From contig JAEYXN010000314.1 in the NCBI GenBank assembly GCA_023431285.1, positions 1 through 64,000 of the forward strand: a stretch of 64,000 nt of DNA. Reading direction: 5' to 3'. The position numbers were made by a program, and so were the translations under genes. Shown here in pieces: positions 17,839 to 26,288 of this stretch. Positions within the stretch are counted from its first letter, which is position 1; every line of letters begins with the position of its first letter. This DNA is from Bacteroidota bacterium (GTDB lineage Bacteria > Bacteroidota > Bacteroidia > Cytophagales > Cyclobacteriaceae). Under the pieces are notes generated by a model. The model did not search any database. It saw only the letters and a program-made list of their open reading frames with translations, and was not told the DNA's origin.

Positions 17839-19470
17839 TCAGTTATTCTTATAAGCCTTATCGAGAAACAGATATCTTCCGTCGTCTTTAGCGTCAACAG
17901 CTTTTGATTCTGTATCAATGATCATCACCGGTGGTGTGTCATCGTTTGGCTGCGCTGCGGGCCATTGCGGAAGCGTGTCACCATTCGGATCTCCCTTAAT
18001 GATGAAGTTTGCGAAATAGCTCAGCATTGTTTCTGATACCCTGTGATCATCAGCAGTCCATGCGTAGTCTTTAACCAGATGAAGATTGCCCATGCAATAT
18101 TCAATCTCGCAGGCATGTGGTGCGCCAACTGGCTCCGGTGGTTTCGGGGCGTTCTCGCTCTTCTCAACAGTTCCTCCTGCAAGACCCGCGGCTCTGGACT
18201 GATCTACCAGCGGAGGACGCAGCTTGCTATAGAGGTACCGATAGACAGGTTTGTTTGTATTCTTCCTGTGAAGGTCGAACCACTTCCATGTACTGTAGGC
18301 AATAAACCGGTCTGACGCAAGAGCAGTAGCTGAAAGCTCAATCTCCCGTGCTGAGCCATGTGGATAAAGTTTAAGTACTTCCTTGAAATCTTTTGGATAG
18401 ACTTCTTTCACCTTGGCAATGTAGCTTTCCTCCGTATATGGTTGTCCCTGCATGAATGCCATTCCTGGAATCTCCGCTGAGTTCCAACCCAGAAGCAACG
18501 GTACCTGTGCATGTTGCTTTGCTTTGTATAATTCAGGAATTGTCTTAGGATAAAAGTATCCATCCACGACGGTAGGGAAACCAAACCTTTGTGATTCGGC
18601 GTATATCTCATACAAGTCACGTGTGCTGAGCGCGCGTAGCTGAGCCAGTGTCGGATAGCCTGCCTTCTTGGCGAACTCCTCGCCCACCTTTTCAGCTTCG
18701 GCCAATGATACCGGAGATAGCGTAGAGTTTATTCCTGCACCACTCTCTCCGATAGCACCGGCTATAAGATCTTTCGAGAGGGGCGAAACCATTTGTGCAC
18801 TCACAGAGATGGATCCGGCAGATTCACCGGCAATGGTGACACGTTTAGGATCGCCTCCAAAAGCAGCGATGTTTTTCTGAACCCATTTCAGTCCCGCATG
18901 CTGATCAAGAAGCCCGTAGTTACCAGAAGCCTTATAGGGTGCCTCCTTGCTCAGCTCAGGGTGAGCAAAGAATCCGAATATATTAAGACGATAATTTACC
19001 GTAACCACAACGATGCCTTTCTTCGCCATGCTTCCTCCATCATAGCGGGGTTCAGATGCGTCACCGGCTACAAATCCTCCGCCGAAGAAATACACCAGTA
19101 CAGGAAGGCCTTTCGTGTCACGCTTCGCAGGAGTCCATACATTCAGATAAAGGCAGTCCTCGCTGATTCCATCTGAACGTGACTGCATATCGCCGAAGAC
19201 AACTCCCTGAACGGGCCTGGGTCCGAATTTCTTCGTCTCTTTCACACCGGTCCAGTTATCAGGAGGTTCAGGCGCCTTCCATCTGAGTTCTCCTACAGGG
19301 GGTTTGGCAAAGGGGATTCCGAAGTATGTCTGAATACCGGTCTTCGTATCATAAAGACCTTCAATGATTCCGTTCTCTATTTTCGTCTGCACGGGAAATC
19401 CATAGTTGTCTTGCGATAAAACTGAAGCCACAGGTATTGCAAGGAAGAGTAAGCACAGGAGGTTTTTCAT
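17839..19470 (-). CDS. exported type-B carboxylesterase
   Basis: 543 residues from the ATG at 19470, where a signal peptide (MKNLLCLLFLAIPVASVLSQ) begins; the open frame extends 45 codons further upstream without any such feature. It has the hallmarks of the cholinesterase/carboxylesterase fold: EDCLYLNVWTP, oxyanion loop FFGGGFVAGDA, nucleophile GESAGS (Ser about 215), and the catalytic His in GAPHACEIEYCMGN. It hydrolyses carboxylic esters in the periplasm or outside. It faces the giant esterase gene across a shared terminator and follows the CE15 gene on the same strand (about 150 bp gap), so all three may serve side-chain removal from plant polymers (inference). Confidence 0.93.
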   Translation of the reverse strand: MKNLLCLLFLAIPVASVLSQDNYGFPVQTKIENGIIEGLYDTKTGIQTYFGIPFAKPPVGELRWKAPEPPDNWTGVKETKKFGPRPVQGVVFGDMQSRSDGISEDCLYLNVWTPAKRDTKGLPVLVYFFGGGFVAGDASEPRYDGGSMAKKGIVVVTVNYRLNIFGFFAHPELSKEAPYKASGNYGLLDQHAGLKWVQKNIAAFGGDPKRVTIAGESAGSISVSAQMVSPLSKDLIAGAIGESGAGINSTLSPVSLAEAEKVGEEFAKKAGYPTLAQLRALSTRDLYEIYAESQRFGFPTVVDGYFYPKTIPELYKAKQHAQVPLLLGWNSAEIPGMAFMQGQPYTEESYIAKVKEVYPKDFKEVLKLYPHGSAREIELSATALASDRFIAYSTWKWFDLHRKNTNKPVYRYLYSKLRPPLVDQSRAAGLAGGTVEKSENAPKPPEPVGAPHACEIEYCMGNLHLVKDYAWTADDHRVSETMLSYFANFIIKGDPNGDTLPQWPAAQPNDDTPPVMIIDTESKAVDAKDDGRYLFLDKAYKNN

Positions 19471-19617
19471 GTTTGCGAAGATATACATCGCACCGGATTT
19501 TTCATGCCTCATTGTGTATTTTTTACATAACATGCTCCGGATCTGCGCAAACCAGATCAGATACCCTGATAAGGATTCAGAAACAAAGGCGAGATCAGGC
19601 GGCAAGAGGCCTGCTGA

Positions 19618-21141
19618 TCATTCGATGAACTGCTTTGCCCACTCTACGAAATATTTGATGTTAGGCGCGTCGGTATGTCCGCCATCATGCTGACGCCATG
19701 CCAGGTGTCCGCCGATAGGCCCCACATTGACATCAGGCATTTTCTCTGTCTTGTAATTGTTGGATACACCAAGGTCCTTGGCACCGAGAAGCTTGAACAC
19801 AGGTCCTGCAGCAACGGCGGCCATATAACTTCCCTGGTGATCCAGCCATTTAGCATCGCCCTTCTCCGGGATACCATAACTGATGAACACGTGGCGTGGC
19901 GCGCACATTGCAATGAGCTGATGCGAGTCAACAGGAAGATGACTTGCATTCATACTACCATTCTTTCCTGCGGAAGCACCATACTTGATGTAGTTCCCCG
20001 CCATCCAATAGTGTGATCCACCCGTGAGATTCTCCACAGCTTCTCCGAAATTCCGTCGATGCAGTGTGGTTCCACCCTTCCCGGAAGACCCGATCAGTCC
20101 AAAGCTGAATCGTTGATCAAAAGCCATAGTAACCAGCGCCGCCTTGCCATATCTGGACACACCTTCTATCCCGATATATTTTGCATTGACCGTTGAGTCT
20201 GTCAGCAGATAATCCAGCGCACGGGAAGCGCCCCATCCCCAGGCGCGCAGGGCACCCCAGTCATCGGGCTTGCGCGGCTGCCCTTTATTCACCAGTCCGA
20301 TAATTCCACGGCTCAGACCTTCTCCATTATCTGCCTGAACGGATGCAGGGTCGAGGAGAGCATAACCCCATCCTGCTGAAATAAGCTGCTGTTCACGAGT
20401 CGGCTCTCCAGAAGGCATATGAAAGCCTGTAGGCCCCACTCCTGAAGGTCTGACAAGCGGATTGTATGCAGGATATTTATCGAGAATTGCTTTAATCTCC
20501 GGATCCTTCGCAAGAAGTGCCTTCAATGCTTCATTAAGTTTATCGAAGTCATCACGGTTGGGCTGGACGGGCGCCGGAAGGGTGGGCTGTCCGAACATCA
20601 CGAGCAAAGGGACAGGACCTTTTGCATTCGCAGGCGTGACCACCACCATATTGATATTCACATCGATGTGGGGATACGCAGAGTTATCCACGCGCCCTAC
20701 AACGCGTTTAACATTCATTGGTGTCCATCCCAGGAACTCCCGCTCCGACATAGTTACACTCCATGTGACGGATGGAACATTTGCGGGGACGCGCCCATAG
20801 ACCTCCCGTTCGAAATCTTCGGCAATCTCTGGCCTTCTTTTCTTCCACCACTCCTCTTTGGTAGTGACAGGCTTTCCGCTCTTAAGTTTCAGAATTGCAG
20901 GAAGCTCAGGATATGGGTCTGCTTTCGATTCATCATAGTTCGCATAATTAGGCGCACCTTCTTCTGCGCTCGCGCCCGGACGCACCGCCGTGATGCCGAG
21001 CTGGTCCATCATATGCTTGCGATGTTGCTCGCCCGTCATCTCCACGGGAGGCGTTTGTTTGATTGAATTATTGGAAGAGGAAACCTGGGCGTATGCGACG
21101 TTGCATAACATGACCCCAATCAGGAGGAAACTTTTGTTCAT
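19618..21141 (-). CDS. CE15-family glucuronoyl methylesterase
   Basis: 507 residues with a signal peptide (MNKSFLLIGVMLCNVAYAQ). CE15 enzymes cleave the ester between lignin alcohols and 4-O-methylglucuronic acid of xylan. Family marks are the nucleophile motif GVSRYGK (Ser in GxSRxGK; the Cys of the usual GCSRNGK is Val here), the GWGYALLDP segment, GWGASRALDYL, an acidic region at LIGSSGKGGTTLHRR, the APRHVFISYG strand and the catalytic His in HDGGHTD. Length is typical for bacterial members with an N-terminal extension (residues 20-100). It works upstream of the GH67 alpha-glucuronidase at 47176 in glucuronoxylan use. Confidence 0.92.
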   Translation of the reverse strand: MNKSFLLIGVMLCNVAYAQVSSSNNSIKQTPPVEMTGEQHRKHMMDQLGITAVRPGASAEEGAPNYANYDESKADPYPELPAILKLKSGKPVTTKEEWWKKRRPEIAEDFEREVYGRVPANVPSVTWSVTMSEREFLGWTPMNVKRVVGRVDNSAYPHIDVNINMVVVTPANAKGPVPLLVMFGQPTLPAPVQPNRDDFDKLNEALKALLAKDPEIKAILDKYPAYNPLVRPSGVGPTGFHMPSGEPTREQQLISAGWGYALLDPASVQADNGEGLSRGIIGLVNKGQPRKPDDWGALRAWGWGASRALDYLLTDSTVNAKYIGIEGVSRYGKAALVTMAFDQRFSFGLIGSSGKGGTTLHRRNFGEAVENLTGGSHYWMAGNYIKYGASAGKNGSMNASHLPVDSHQLIAMCAPRHVFISYGIPEKGDAKWLDHQGSYMAAVAAGPVFKLLGAKDLGVSNNYKTEKMPDVNVGPIGGHLAWRQHDGGHTDAPNIKYFVEWAKQFIE

Positions 21142-21233
21142 TCACCAAAATACCAATTTATAGTCCATAAGACCATAAGGTTTTTGATAAAGGAAAAATA
21201 GATAGGATGAGATGCCGGTTCAGAAGGCTGACA

Positions 21234-21818
21234 TCATAGAGAGGCCTTCCCTAAAGTTTCCTTTGCTTCTGAATGAAGGACGAGGACTTCAGGTATTTTC
21301 TCCAGCGATGGTTTTGCGGGGTTAGTGCTGTACATTCTCTCAGCGGCGTCCTCGCCGATGTGCTCATGTACTTCACTTGCGGGAATGGAGTAATAGATCT
21401 TTGATATTCCGGAGCCGTGGATCATGGAAATACATACTGGACATGGCTGGACTGCACTATAGAGTGTTGCTCCATTGAGGCCTGCGTCAGCGGAATTGGC
21501 GAGTGCGTCAAGGATAGCGGATGCCTCTGCATGGCGCGACGGCGACACAGAAGCATCTGCATTAGCCTGCCCCTCTCCTACGATCGTTCCTTCTTTTACG
21601 ACGATACAACCAAAAGGCCCATGCTGAGCCTGGTGAGCTTTCTTCGCCAGGCTTAGCACATAGCGCATATGGGCAAGTTCACCACCCGCCTCATCCTTAC
21701 GCTCTGCCTCCAGTCTTTGTGTCTCGCGCAGCGCCTTCACCTCTGTTCCCGCACGTTGCTGCGCGTAGACACCAAATAAGACCATCGCAAAAAGAAGAAC
21801 TATCTTCATACCTTCCAT
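21234..21818 (-). CDS. exported cytidine/deoxycytidylate-deaminase-fold protein
   Basis: About 194 residues from the ATG at 21818 (one at 21809 is equally possible). A hydrophobic leader (MKIVLLFAMVLFGVYAQQ) looks like a signal peptide, followed by a charged helical linker and a zinc-dependent nucleoside deaminase domain: HAE in SRHAEASAI (zinc His and catalytic Glu) and PCPVC (two zinc Cys). These enzymes (guanine, cytosine or tRNA-adenosine deaminase relatives) are normally cytosolic, so the export signal is odd. It begins one base after the stop of the Rnk/GreA-like gene, so the two form an operon. The substrate is not predictable from the sequence. Confidence 0.85.
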   Translation of the reverse strand: MEGMKIVLLFAMVLFGVYAQQRAGTEVKALRETQRLEAERKDEAGGELAHMRYVLSLAKKAHQAQHGPFGCIVVKEGTIVGEGQANADASVSPSRHAEASAILDALANSADAGLNGATLYSAVQPCPVCISMIHGSGISKIYYSIPASEVHEHIGEDAAERMYSTNPAKPSLEKIPEVLVLHSEAKETLGKASL

Positions 21819-21819
21819 T

Positions 21820-22212
21820 TTATAACGCAAAATCCCCAGCAGCTTCAGGCTGGTAAGTGACTTTCACTATTTCAAATTTTCCAACGCCAGTCGGGATCCG
21901 CCACGATACAACATCGCGCTCTTTGCGTCCAAGCAATGCAAGCCCGATCGGCGACAACACAGAAACCTTCCTTTCCGAAGGTTGTGCATCACGCGGATAG
22001 GTCAATGAGATCTCCATATTGCGTCCGGACTTCAACTCCTTCAACAATACGCGTGAGTTCATCGTTACATATGCGTTCCCGATCTTATCTTTGGGAATCT
22101 TTCGTGCCACCGATAAATTCTGTCTGAGTATATCAGCCTCTGCGGTGGTGAATCCGGCGAGCTCTATCAATCGCTCGTAATCCGATTCGGTAAGTATTAT
22201 CTTTTCATTCAT
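21820..22212 (-). CDS. Rnk / GreA-GreB C-terminal-domain protein
   Basis: 130 residues. The N-terminal helix region (ILTESDYERLIELAG) and the C-terminal FKBP-like GreA/GreB domain (SPIGLALLGRKERDVVSWRIPTG) match the Rnk class, which binds RNA polymerase in the secondary channel like Gre factors but lacks the long coiled coil. Likely role: transcription modulation. The stop lies one base ahead of the deaminase start. Its promoter region (22213-22407) is shared with the divergent histidine kinase gene. Confidence 0.9.
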   Translation of the reverse strand: MNEKIILTESDYERLIELAGFTTAEADILRQNLSVARKIPKDKIGNAYVTMNSRVLLKELKSGRNMEISLTYPRDAQPSERKVSVLSPIGLALLGRKERDVVSWRIPTGVGKFEIVKVTYQPEAAGDFAL

Positions 22213-22389
22213 GACGCTTTCTATATCGCACTAAGCATGCCAGCAATTAACGATTGTTTCCGCCCTCTAAACCGCCTTCCATATAAAAAGAGATGGCCCT
22301 AATATACCCAGTGAGGAGTTTATACCCACTTGTTATTAGGAGGTAAGAAATTTCTCCCCACAAAAGGAAGTCTTTTCGTAATTGATTTT

Positions 22390-22397
22390 TAGCTTTG
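22390..22397 (+). promoter_or_regulatory. Bacteroidota-type -7 box for the NtrB-like kinase gene
   Basis: TAGCTTTG is an exact match to TAnnTTTG, 10 bp ahead of the ATG at 22408, which implies a leader of only a few bases. I see no good -33 TTTG at the expected spacing. Confidence 0.5.
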
Positions 22398-22407
22398 CGG
22401 CGATCAA

Positions 22408-23514
22408 ATGTCATCCGCAGAACACAAGCTTAGGGAGCGTATCAAGGAACTTAATTGCCTTTACGAACTGTCGCGCGCCGCATGGAGTGCGGATAACAAT
22501 CTTTCAATGATCGTGGAGAAGACCCTGGTCATTCTTCCGGCAGCGATGCAACATCCGGAGCTGGCCGAAGCATCTATCACTATTGATGGGCTGCCCGTTA
22601 CGTCGAAAGGGTTTCCACGGTGCAAGAATTTTATCAAGGCCACCATCAAGGTGGATGGCAAAGTTCACGGCCGCGTTGAAGTAGGTTACAGGGTTCCTGG
22701 CAAGACCAGCGAAGCAAAACCACGCTTTCTCGCAGAAGAAACCAATCTGCTGAAGGCAGTAGCACGTGAGTTGTCGCTTTTCATCAAACGCGCCGCCACC
22801 CAATTGGACAAGGAAAAGCTGGAGATACAACTTCAGCATGCTAAACGCCTCGCCTTTGTTGGAGAACTTTCCGCAGGGATCGCGCATGAACTGAATGAAC
22901 CGCTGAGTCGTATCCTTGGATTTGCGCAGTTGATCAAGAAAGCCGGTGGGCTGGGGGAGCAACAGAATGAAGACATCGAACGGATCGTAAAAGCATCGTT
23001 ATATACCCGTGAGATCATCAAAAAGCTGATGATCTTTTCGAGTCAGATGCCCAGACAGATCGTGGACCTGGATCTCAATAGCATCATCGATAACATTTTG
23101 TATTTCATCGATGTCAGGTTTCAGTCACGCGGGATACGAATTGTAAAACAGCTTGAGTCTACTTTGTCTTTGATCCAGGCAGATGAAGTGCAGATAAGTC
23201 AGGTTCTTGTGAACCTCATTACAAATGCAGTGCACGCCATGCCTGATGGAGGAGACATCACTATCGTTTCACGTAACAAGAATGAATTTGTCAGTCTCGT
23301 GGTGAAGGATTCTGGTACAGGTATGACAAAGGAAATTCGTGAAAAGATCTTTGAGCCTTTTTTCACCACTAAACCTGTCGGTCAGGGAACAGGATTAGGT
23401 CTTTCGGTTGTTCAGGGTATAATACAAGCGCATCACGGAAGGATTGTTGTGACAAGCGCTCCGGGGAAAGGTTCCCGCTTTGAAATCTTACTACCAAAAA
23501 CGCAGAACGGATGA
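22408..23514 (+). CDS. NtrB-like sensor histidine kinase
   Basis: 368 residues, no membrane helix. The N-terminal 120 residues form a GAF-like input region, followed by a short coiled helix and the HisKA domain with the phospho-acceptor in GELSAGIAHELNEPLSRILG (His about 155). The ATPase domain has an N box (VLVNLITNAVHAMP), DSGTGM and GTGLGLSVVQGI. It autophosphorylates and passes phosphate to the NtrC-type regulator encoded immediately downstream (ATGA overlap at 23511-23514). It is soluble, so the signal is intracellular or comes from a partner. Confidence 0.95.
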   Translation: MSSAEHKLRERIKELNCLYELSRAAWSADNNLSMIVEKTLVILPAAMQHPELAEASITIDGLPVTSKGFPRCKNFIKATIKVDGKVHGRVEVGYRVPGKTSEAKPRFLAEETNLLKAVARELSLFIKRAATQLDKEKLEIQLQHAKRLAFVGELSAGIAHELNEPLSRILGFAQLIKKAGGLGEQQNEDIERIVKASLYTREIIKKLMIFSSQMPRQIVDLDLNSIIDNILYFIDVRFQSRGIRIVKQLESTLSLIQADEVQISQVLVNLITNAVHAMPDGGDITIVSRNKNEFVSLVVKDSGTGMTKEIREKIFEPFFTTKPVGQGTGLGLSVVQGIIQAHHGRIVVTSAPGKGSRFEILLPKTQNG

Positions 23515-24842
23515 TGAAGCAGAATGAAAATGTGAATGTATTAGCGGTTGATGATTCGGTCGAAACTGTTGAGCTGATCAAGCGCAACCTTGAATCCGCG
23601 GGATATCATGTTTACAGCTGTGGCAACGTGCAGTCAGCCGTGAAGCTTCTGGACTCTCTTGATTTTGATCTGGTGATCACAGATCTGAAGATGCCTGACG
23701 AAAACGGGATGGAGCTGGTCCGTCACGTGAGCGAAAACTTCAAGGGACTTGGCACACTTGTTATCACTGGATTTCCATCCATACAGGGTGCCGTAGAGTC
23801 CATTCGTATAGGCGCTGAGGAATATCTCGTCAAGCCTTTCACAGATGAAGAGCTGTTCAAGTCTGTGAACCGGGTGTTAGCGAAAACCCGTCGTAATAAG
23901 AAGCGTAATGAAAAACCATCGACCCATGACTTTGGTATCATTGGTGAATCCGAAGGAATGTTGAAGGTTTTCAAAACGATCAGTAAAGCGAAGTCGACGA
24001 ATGCTACGGTCCTTATCAATGGTGAAAGCGGAACGGGTAAGGAGCTCGTTGCGCGTGCCCTGCACTATGGAGGTCATGTTTCAGGATCACCCTTTGTGGC
24101 GGTTAACTGTGGAGGTATTCCTGACAGTCTTCTTGAGAGCGAACTGTTCGGTTACGTCAAAGGAGCGTTCACAGGTGCCAGCGAAACACGCGCGGGATTT
24201 TTCCAGACTGCAGATGGCGGAACCATTTTCCTGGACGAGATCAGCAACACGAGCCTTGCCATGCAGGCTAAACTGCTTCGCGTCCTCCAGGAGAAGGAAT
24301 TTTACATGGTTGGCTCCAAGAAACCGTTCAAGGTAAATGTGCGCGTTGTGGCCGCGAGCAATGTCGACCTGATGGAGCTTGTAAAGAAAGGTCTGTTTCG
24401 CGAAGACCTGTTCTATCGTCTGAATATCATCTCGATTGATCTTCCGCCGCTGCGTGAGCGTGACAATGACGTGCTGTTACTCATGGATTTCTTTTTGGCC
24501 AAGTATGTCAAGGAATTAGGAAAAGCTCCTATGAAGTTTTCCCGTAAGGCTGTCGCTGCATTGAAAGAGTATGCATGGCCGGGTAACGTGCGCGAGCTTC
24601 AGAACGTGGTCCAAAGACTTGTGGTAATGGCCGATGAAGCCACGATAGATGTGCCGGATCTTCCGGACAATTTCCGCTTCTCTGCGCAACGTGCCAGCGG
24701 ACTTAATCGTACGCTTGCAGAAGTGGAACGGGAGTATATTCTCGATGTGCTCGCCGCCAACAACAATAACATTTCTCACTCTGCCAAGATCCTTGGCATC
24801 GACCGTAAAACCTTACGGGAGAAGATCAAAAAGAAGGATTGA
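23511..24842 (+). CDS. NtrC-family sigma-54-dependent response regulator
   Basis: 443 residues. Receiver domain (about 8-122) with the phospho-acceptor Asp in DLVITDLKMPDENG and the conserved Lys in YLVKPF. The AAA+ central domain (about 145-375) shows Walker A GESGTGKE, the sigma-54 contact loop in the form GAFTGA, Walker B GGTIFLDEI and the R-finger region FREDLFYRLN. A Fis-type HTH closes the protein (NISHSAKILGIDRKTLREKI). It activates sigma-54 promoters. It overlaps the kinase by four bases and is followed by a strong terminator. I found no convincing -24/-12 site in the window, so its targets may be elsewhere. Confidence 0.96.
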   Translation: MMKQNENVNVLAVDDSVETVELIKRNLESAGYHVYSCGNVQSAVKLLDSLDFDLVITDLKMPDENGMELVRHVSENFKGLGTLVITGFPSIQGAVESIRIGAEEYLVKPFTDEELFKSVNRVLAKTRRNKKRNEKPSTHDFGIIGESEGMLKVFKTISKAKSTNATVLINGESGTGKELVARALHYGGHVSGSPFVAVNCGGIPDSLLESELFGYVKGAFTGASETRAGFFQTADGGTIFLDEISNTSLAMQAKLLRVLQEKEFYMVGSKKPFKVNVRVVAASNVDLMELVKKGLFREDLFYRLNIISIDLPPLRERDNDVLLLMDFFLAKYVKELGKAPMKFSRKAVAALKEYAWPGNVRELQNVVQRLVVMADEATIDVPDLPDNFRFSAQRASGLNRTLAEVEREYILDVLAANNNNISHSAKILGIDRKTLREKIKKKD

Positions 24843-24900
24843 GCCCCTGGGTAAATTCTCTCCAGTGAGCCATTTCACTCCAGTTAAGTTTTAGACAAAA

Positions 24901-24935
24901 GCCTCCCTGCGCACCGGGAGGCCTCTTTTTTCTTT
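24901..24935 (+). terminator. rho-independent terminator after ntrBC-like pair
   Basis: GCCTCCC (24901-24907) pairs with GGGAGGC (24916-24922) around an 8-nt loop, followed by CTCTTTTTTCTTT. Stem and U tract are both clear. Confidence 0.85.
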
Positions 24936-24977
24936 ATGGTATGCATTTTGGATTCATCCCGCCGAGTGCAAGAGAGT

Positions 24978-25232
24978 ATGCCTGTAAATCAACTGATAGA
25001 AGAGATGATCATCCGGGAAATGAAGGGACTCTGTGCTTCGTGCCTGCACGCCCCTTCATGTGTTTATTTCCGGATGAGCAAGAGAGAGATTATTCAATGC
25101 GAGATGTTCGAGGAAGACAAGGACCAGCTCGCATTCCCGGCCGCAGGCCTTTGCAAGACATGCGATCATGCACAGAGCTGCAAGCTTCCAGGGAGGAAAC
25201 AGGGTGTCTGGCATTGTGATGAGTTTTTGTGA
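24978..25232 (+). CDS. small protein with two tandem Cys4 motifs
   Basis: 84 residues from the ATG at 24978 (AAGAGAG just upstream; the longer frame from 24936 would begin inside the terminator). Two copies of C-x2-C-x5-C-x11/12-C are visible: CASCLHAPSC with IIQCEMF, and CKTCDHAQSC with VWHCDEF. Each looks able to bind one zinc ion or an iron-sulfur cluster. I do not assign a function. It overlaps the MORN-like gene by GTGA (25229-25232), so they are co-translated, and it sits directly behind the NtrBC-type pair. Confidence 0.75.
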   Translation: MPVNQLIEEMIIREMKGLCASCLHAPSCVYFRMSKREIIQCEMFEEDKDQLAFPAAGLCKTCDHAQSCKLPGRKQGVWHCDEFL

Positions 25233-25621
25233 CGATGATGCGTGACGATATGATAAAGACTACCGGTTCAAAGATTGAAAAGATTAAGAACGGCAAATAC
25301 AAGGAGTTCAATAAGCATGCTATTCTTATTGCGGAGGGAAACTACGTGAACAATCAGAAGCATGGCCGGTGGAGAGAGTATTATGATCATACGGGAACAC
25401 TGATGATCGAAGAAGATTATCGCCACGGCATACCACATGGACGATACGCTTCCTTTCATCCCAATGGCCAGCTATGGAGTGAAGGGCAATTCCACGAAGG
25501 AGAGCGCCAGGGGTACTTCCGCGTATATGATGAGAACGGAAGACATGTGAGGAATTTATTATTTATTAACAACCATCAGATTGAGGACATTGAAGAACCA
25601 GAAGTACGTGAGCGAACATAA
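25229..25621 (+). CDS. MORN/YwqK-like repeat protein
   Basis: 130 residues from GTG 25229 (ATGs at 25235, 25238 and 25250 are alternatives). The middle carries four to five MORN-type repeats: EGNYVNNQKHGRWREYYDHT, EEDYRHGIPHGRYASFHPNG and EGQFHEGERQGYFRVYDENG, as in the YwqK antitoxin-like family. It has no signal peptide and no obvious toxin partner next to it. MORN repeats usually scaffold proteins or bind membranes. It is coupled to the Cys4 gene by a GTGA overlap. Confidence 0.8.
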   Translation: MTMMRDDMIKTTGSKIEKIKNGKYKEFNKHAILIAEGNYVNNQKHGRWREYYDHTGTLMIEEDYRHGIPHGRYASFHPNGQLWSEGQFHEGERQGYFRVYDENGRHVRNLLFINNHQIEDIEEPEVRERT

Positions 25622-25691
25622 TCTCGACTATGGAATGATCCTCATCGTTCTGGCGTTCGTCCTTGCCCTGATTCTTGAATTGTGGTTATAG
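25608..25691 (+). CDS. possible 27-residue single-helix membrane protein
   Basis: A GTG at 25608 opens a 27-codon frame ending TAG 25689-25691. After a polar N-terminus it is almost entirely hydrophobic (GMILIVLAFVLALILELWL), the pattern of a small bitopic membrane protein. It overlaps the end of the MORN-like gene by 14 bp. There is no strong ribosome site, so translation may depend on coupling. Length and GTG start make it uncertain. Confidence 0.35.
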   Translation: MSEHNLDYGMILIVLAFVLALILELWL

Positions 25692-25738
25692 AAACATAAG
25701 AAATTAACGCTGTCCCTCCGGCGTGCAAATAAAAGATA

Positions 25739-26155
25739 ATGATGAAGAAAAGGATTCTGATAATCGACGACGATCCACTGCTCAATAAGATCAATGAGAA
25801 GGTGTTGCTTGCGGCGGGATTTGTCAATGAAGTACACATCGCGTTGAACGGATTGCAGGCGCTTGAGTACCTGAACTCCCGGATAAGCAAGAATTACCCG
25901 CTCCCCGACCTGATCATCCTCGACCTGCATATGCCGGTAATGGATGGCTTTGAATTTCTTGATCGCTACAATGAGATGCAATTCTCAGGAAAGTGCAATA
26001 TAAACCTCGTGGTCTTCACAGGCTCAAGCAGTATCCGCGACCGGAAAAAGGCTGAAGAGAGAGGGATCACGCATTTCCTGAATAAACCTTATCTACTTCG
26101 CGGTCTTAAGGACATTGTGATGCGAATGAGCAATCCCGTACGCGTCACGGCCTAG
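25739..26155 (+). CDS. CheY-like single-domain response regulator
   Basis: 138 residues, receiver domain only: acidic pocket IIDDDP, phospho-acceptor Asp in LIILDLHMPVMDG, Thr/Ser switch FTGSSS, Lys in FLNKPY. It has no output domain, so it acts by protein-protein contact or as a phosphate relay. Such stand-alone receivers are common in Cytophagales. No kinase lies directly beside it; the NtrB-like kinase is 2.2 kb upstream. A weak hairpin (AAGGCC 26193-26198 / GGCCTT 26207-26212) follows the gene. Confidence 0.93.
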   Translation: MMKKRILIIDDDPLLNKINEKVLLAAGFVNEVHIALNGLQALEYLNSRISKNYPLPDLIILDLHMPVMDGFEFLDRYNEMQFSGKCNINLVVFTGSSSIRDRKKAEERGITHFLNKPYLLRGLKDIVMRMSNPVRVTA

Positions 26156-26236
26156 GTCCTTTTAATCCTGTTCCAGAGCTGTTAACTCACCAAAGGCCGC
26201 TTTCCAGGCCTTCGTTGCCATATTTTGCCCGGCCGA

Positions 26237-26267
26237 TTTGGTATTCCCAGTGAAACTTATAATTTAG
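26237..26267 (+). promoter_or_regulatory. predicted Bacteroidota promoter
   Basis: TTTG at 26237-26240, 19 bp spacer, then TAATTTAG at 26260-26267, close to the TTTG-N19-TAnnTTTG consensus. The TTG start codon of the next gene follows 21 bp later. Confidence 0.5.
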
Positions 26268-26288
26268 CATGCAAATGACGCGGATCAT

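Noticed and set aside
25700..25735. Possible sigma-54 (-24/-12) site upstream of the receiver gene
   Set aside because: CTGTCCC...CGTGCA has a mismatch in the GG element and the wrong spacing by one base.
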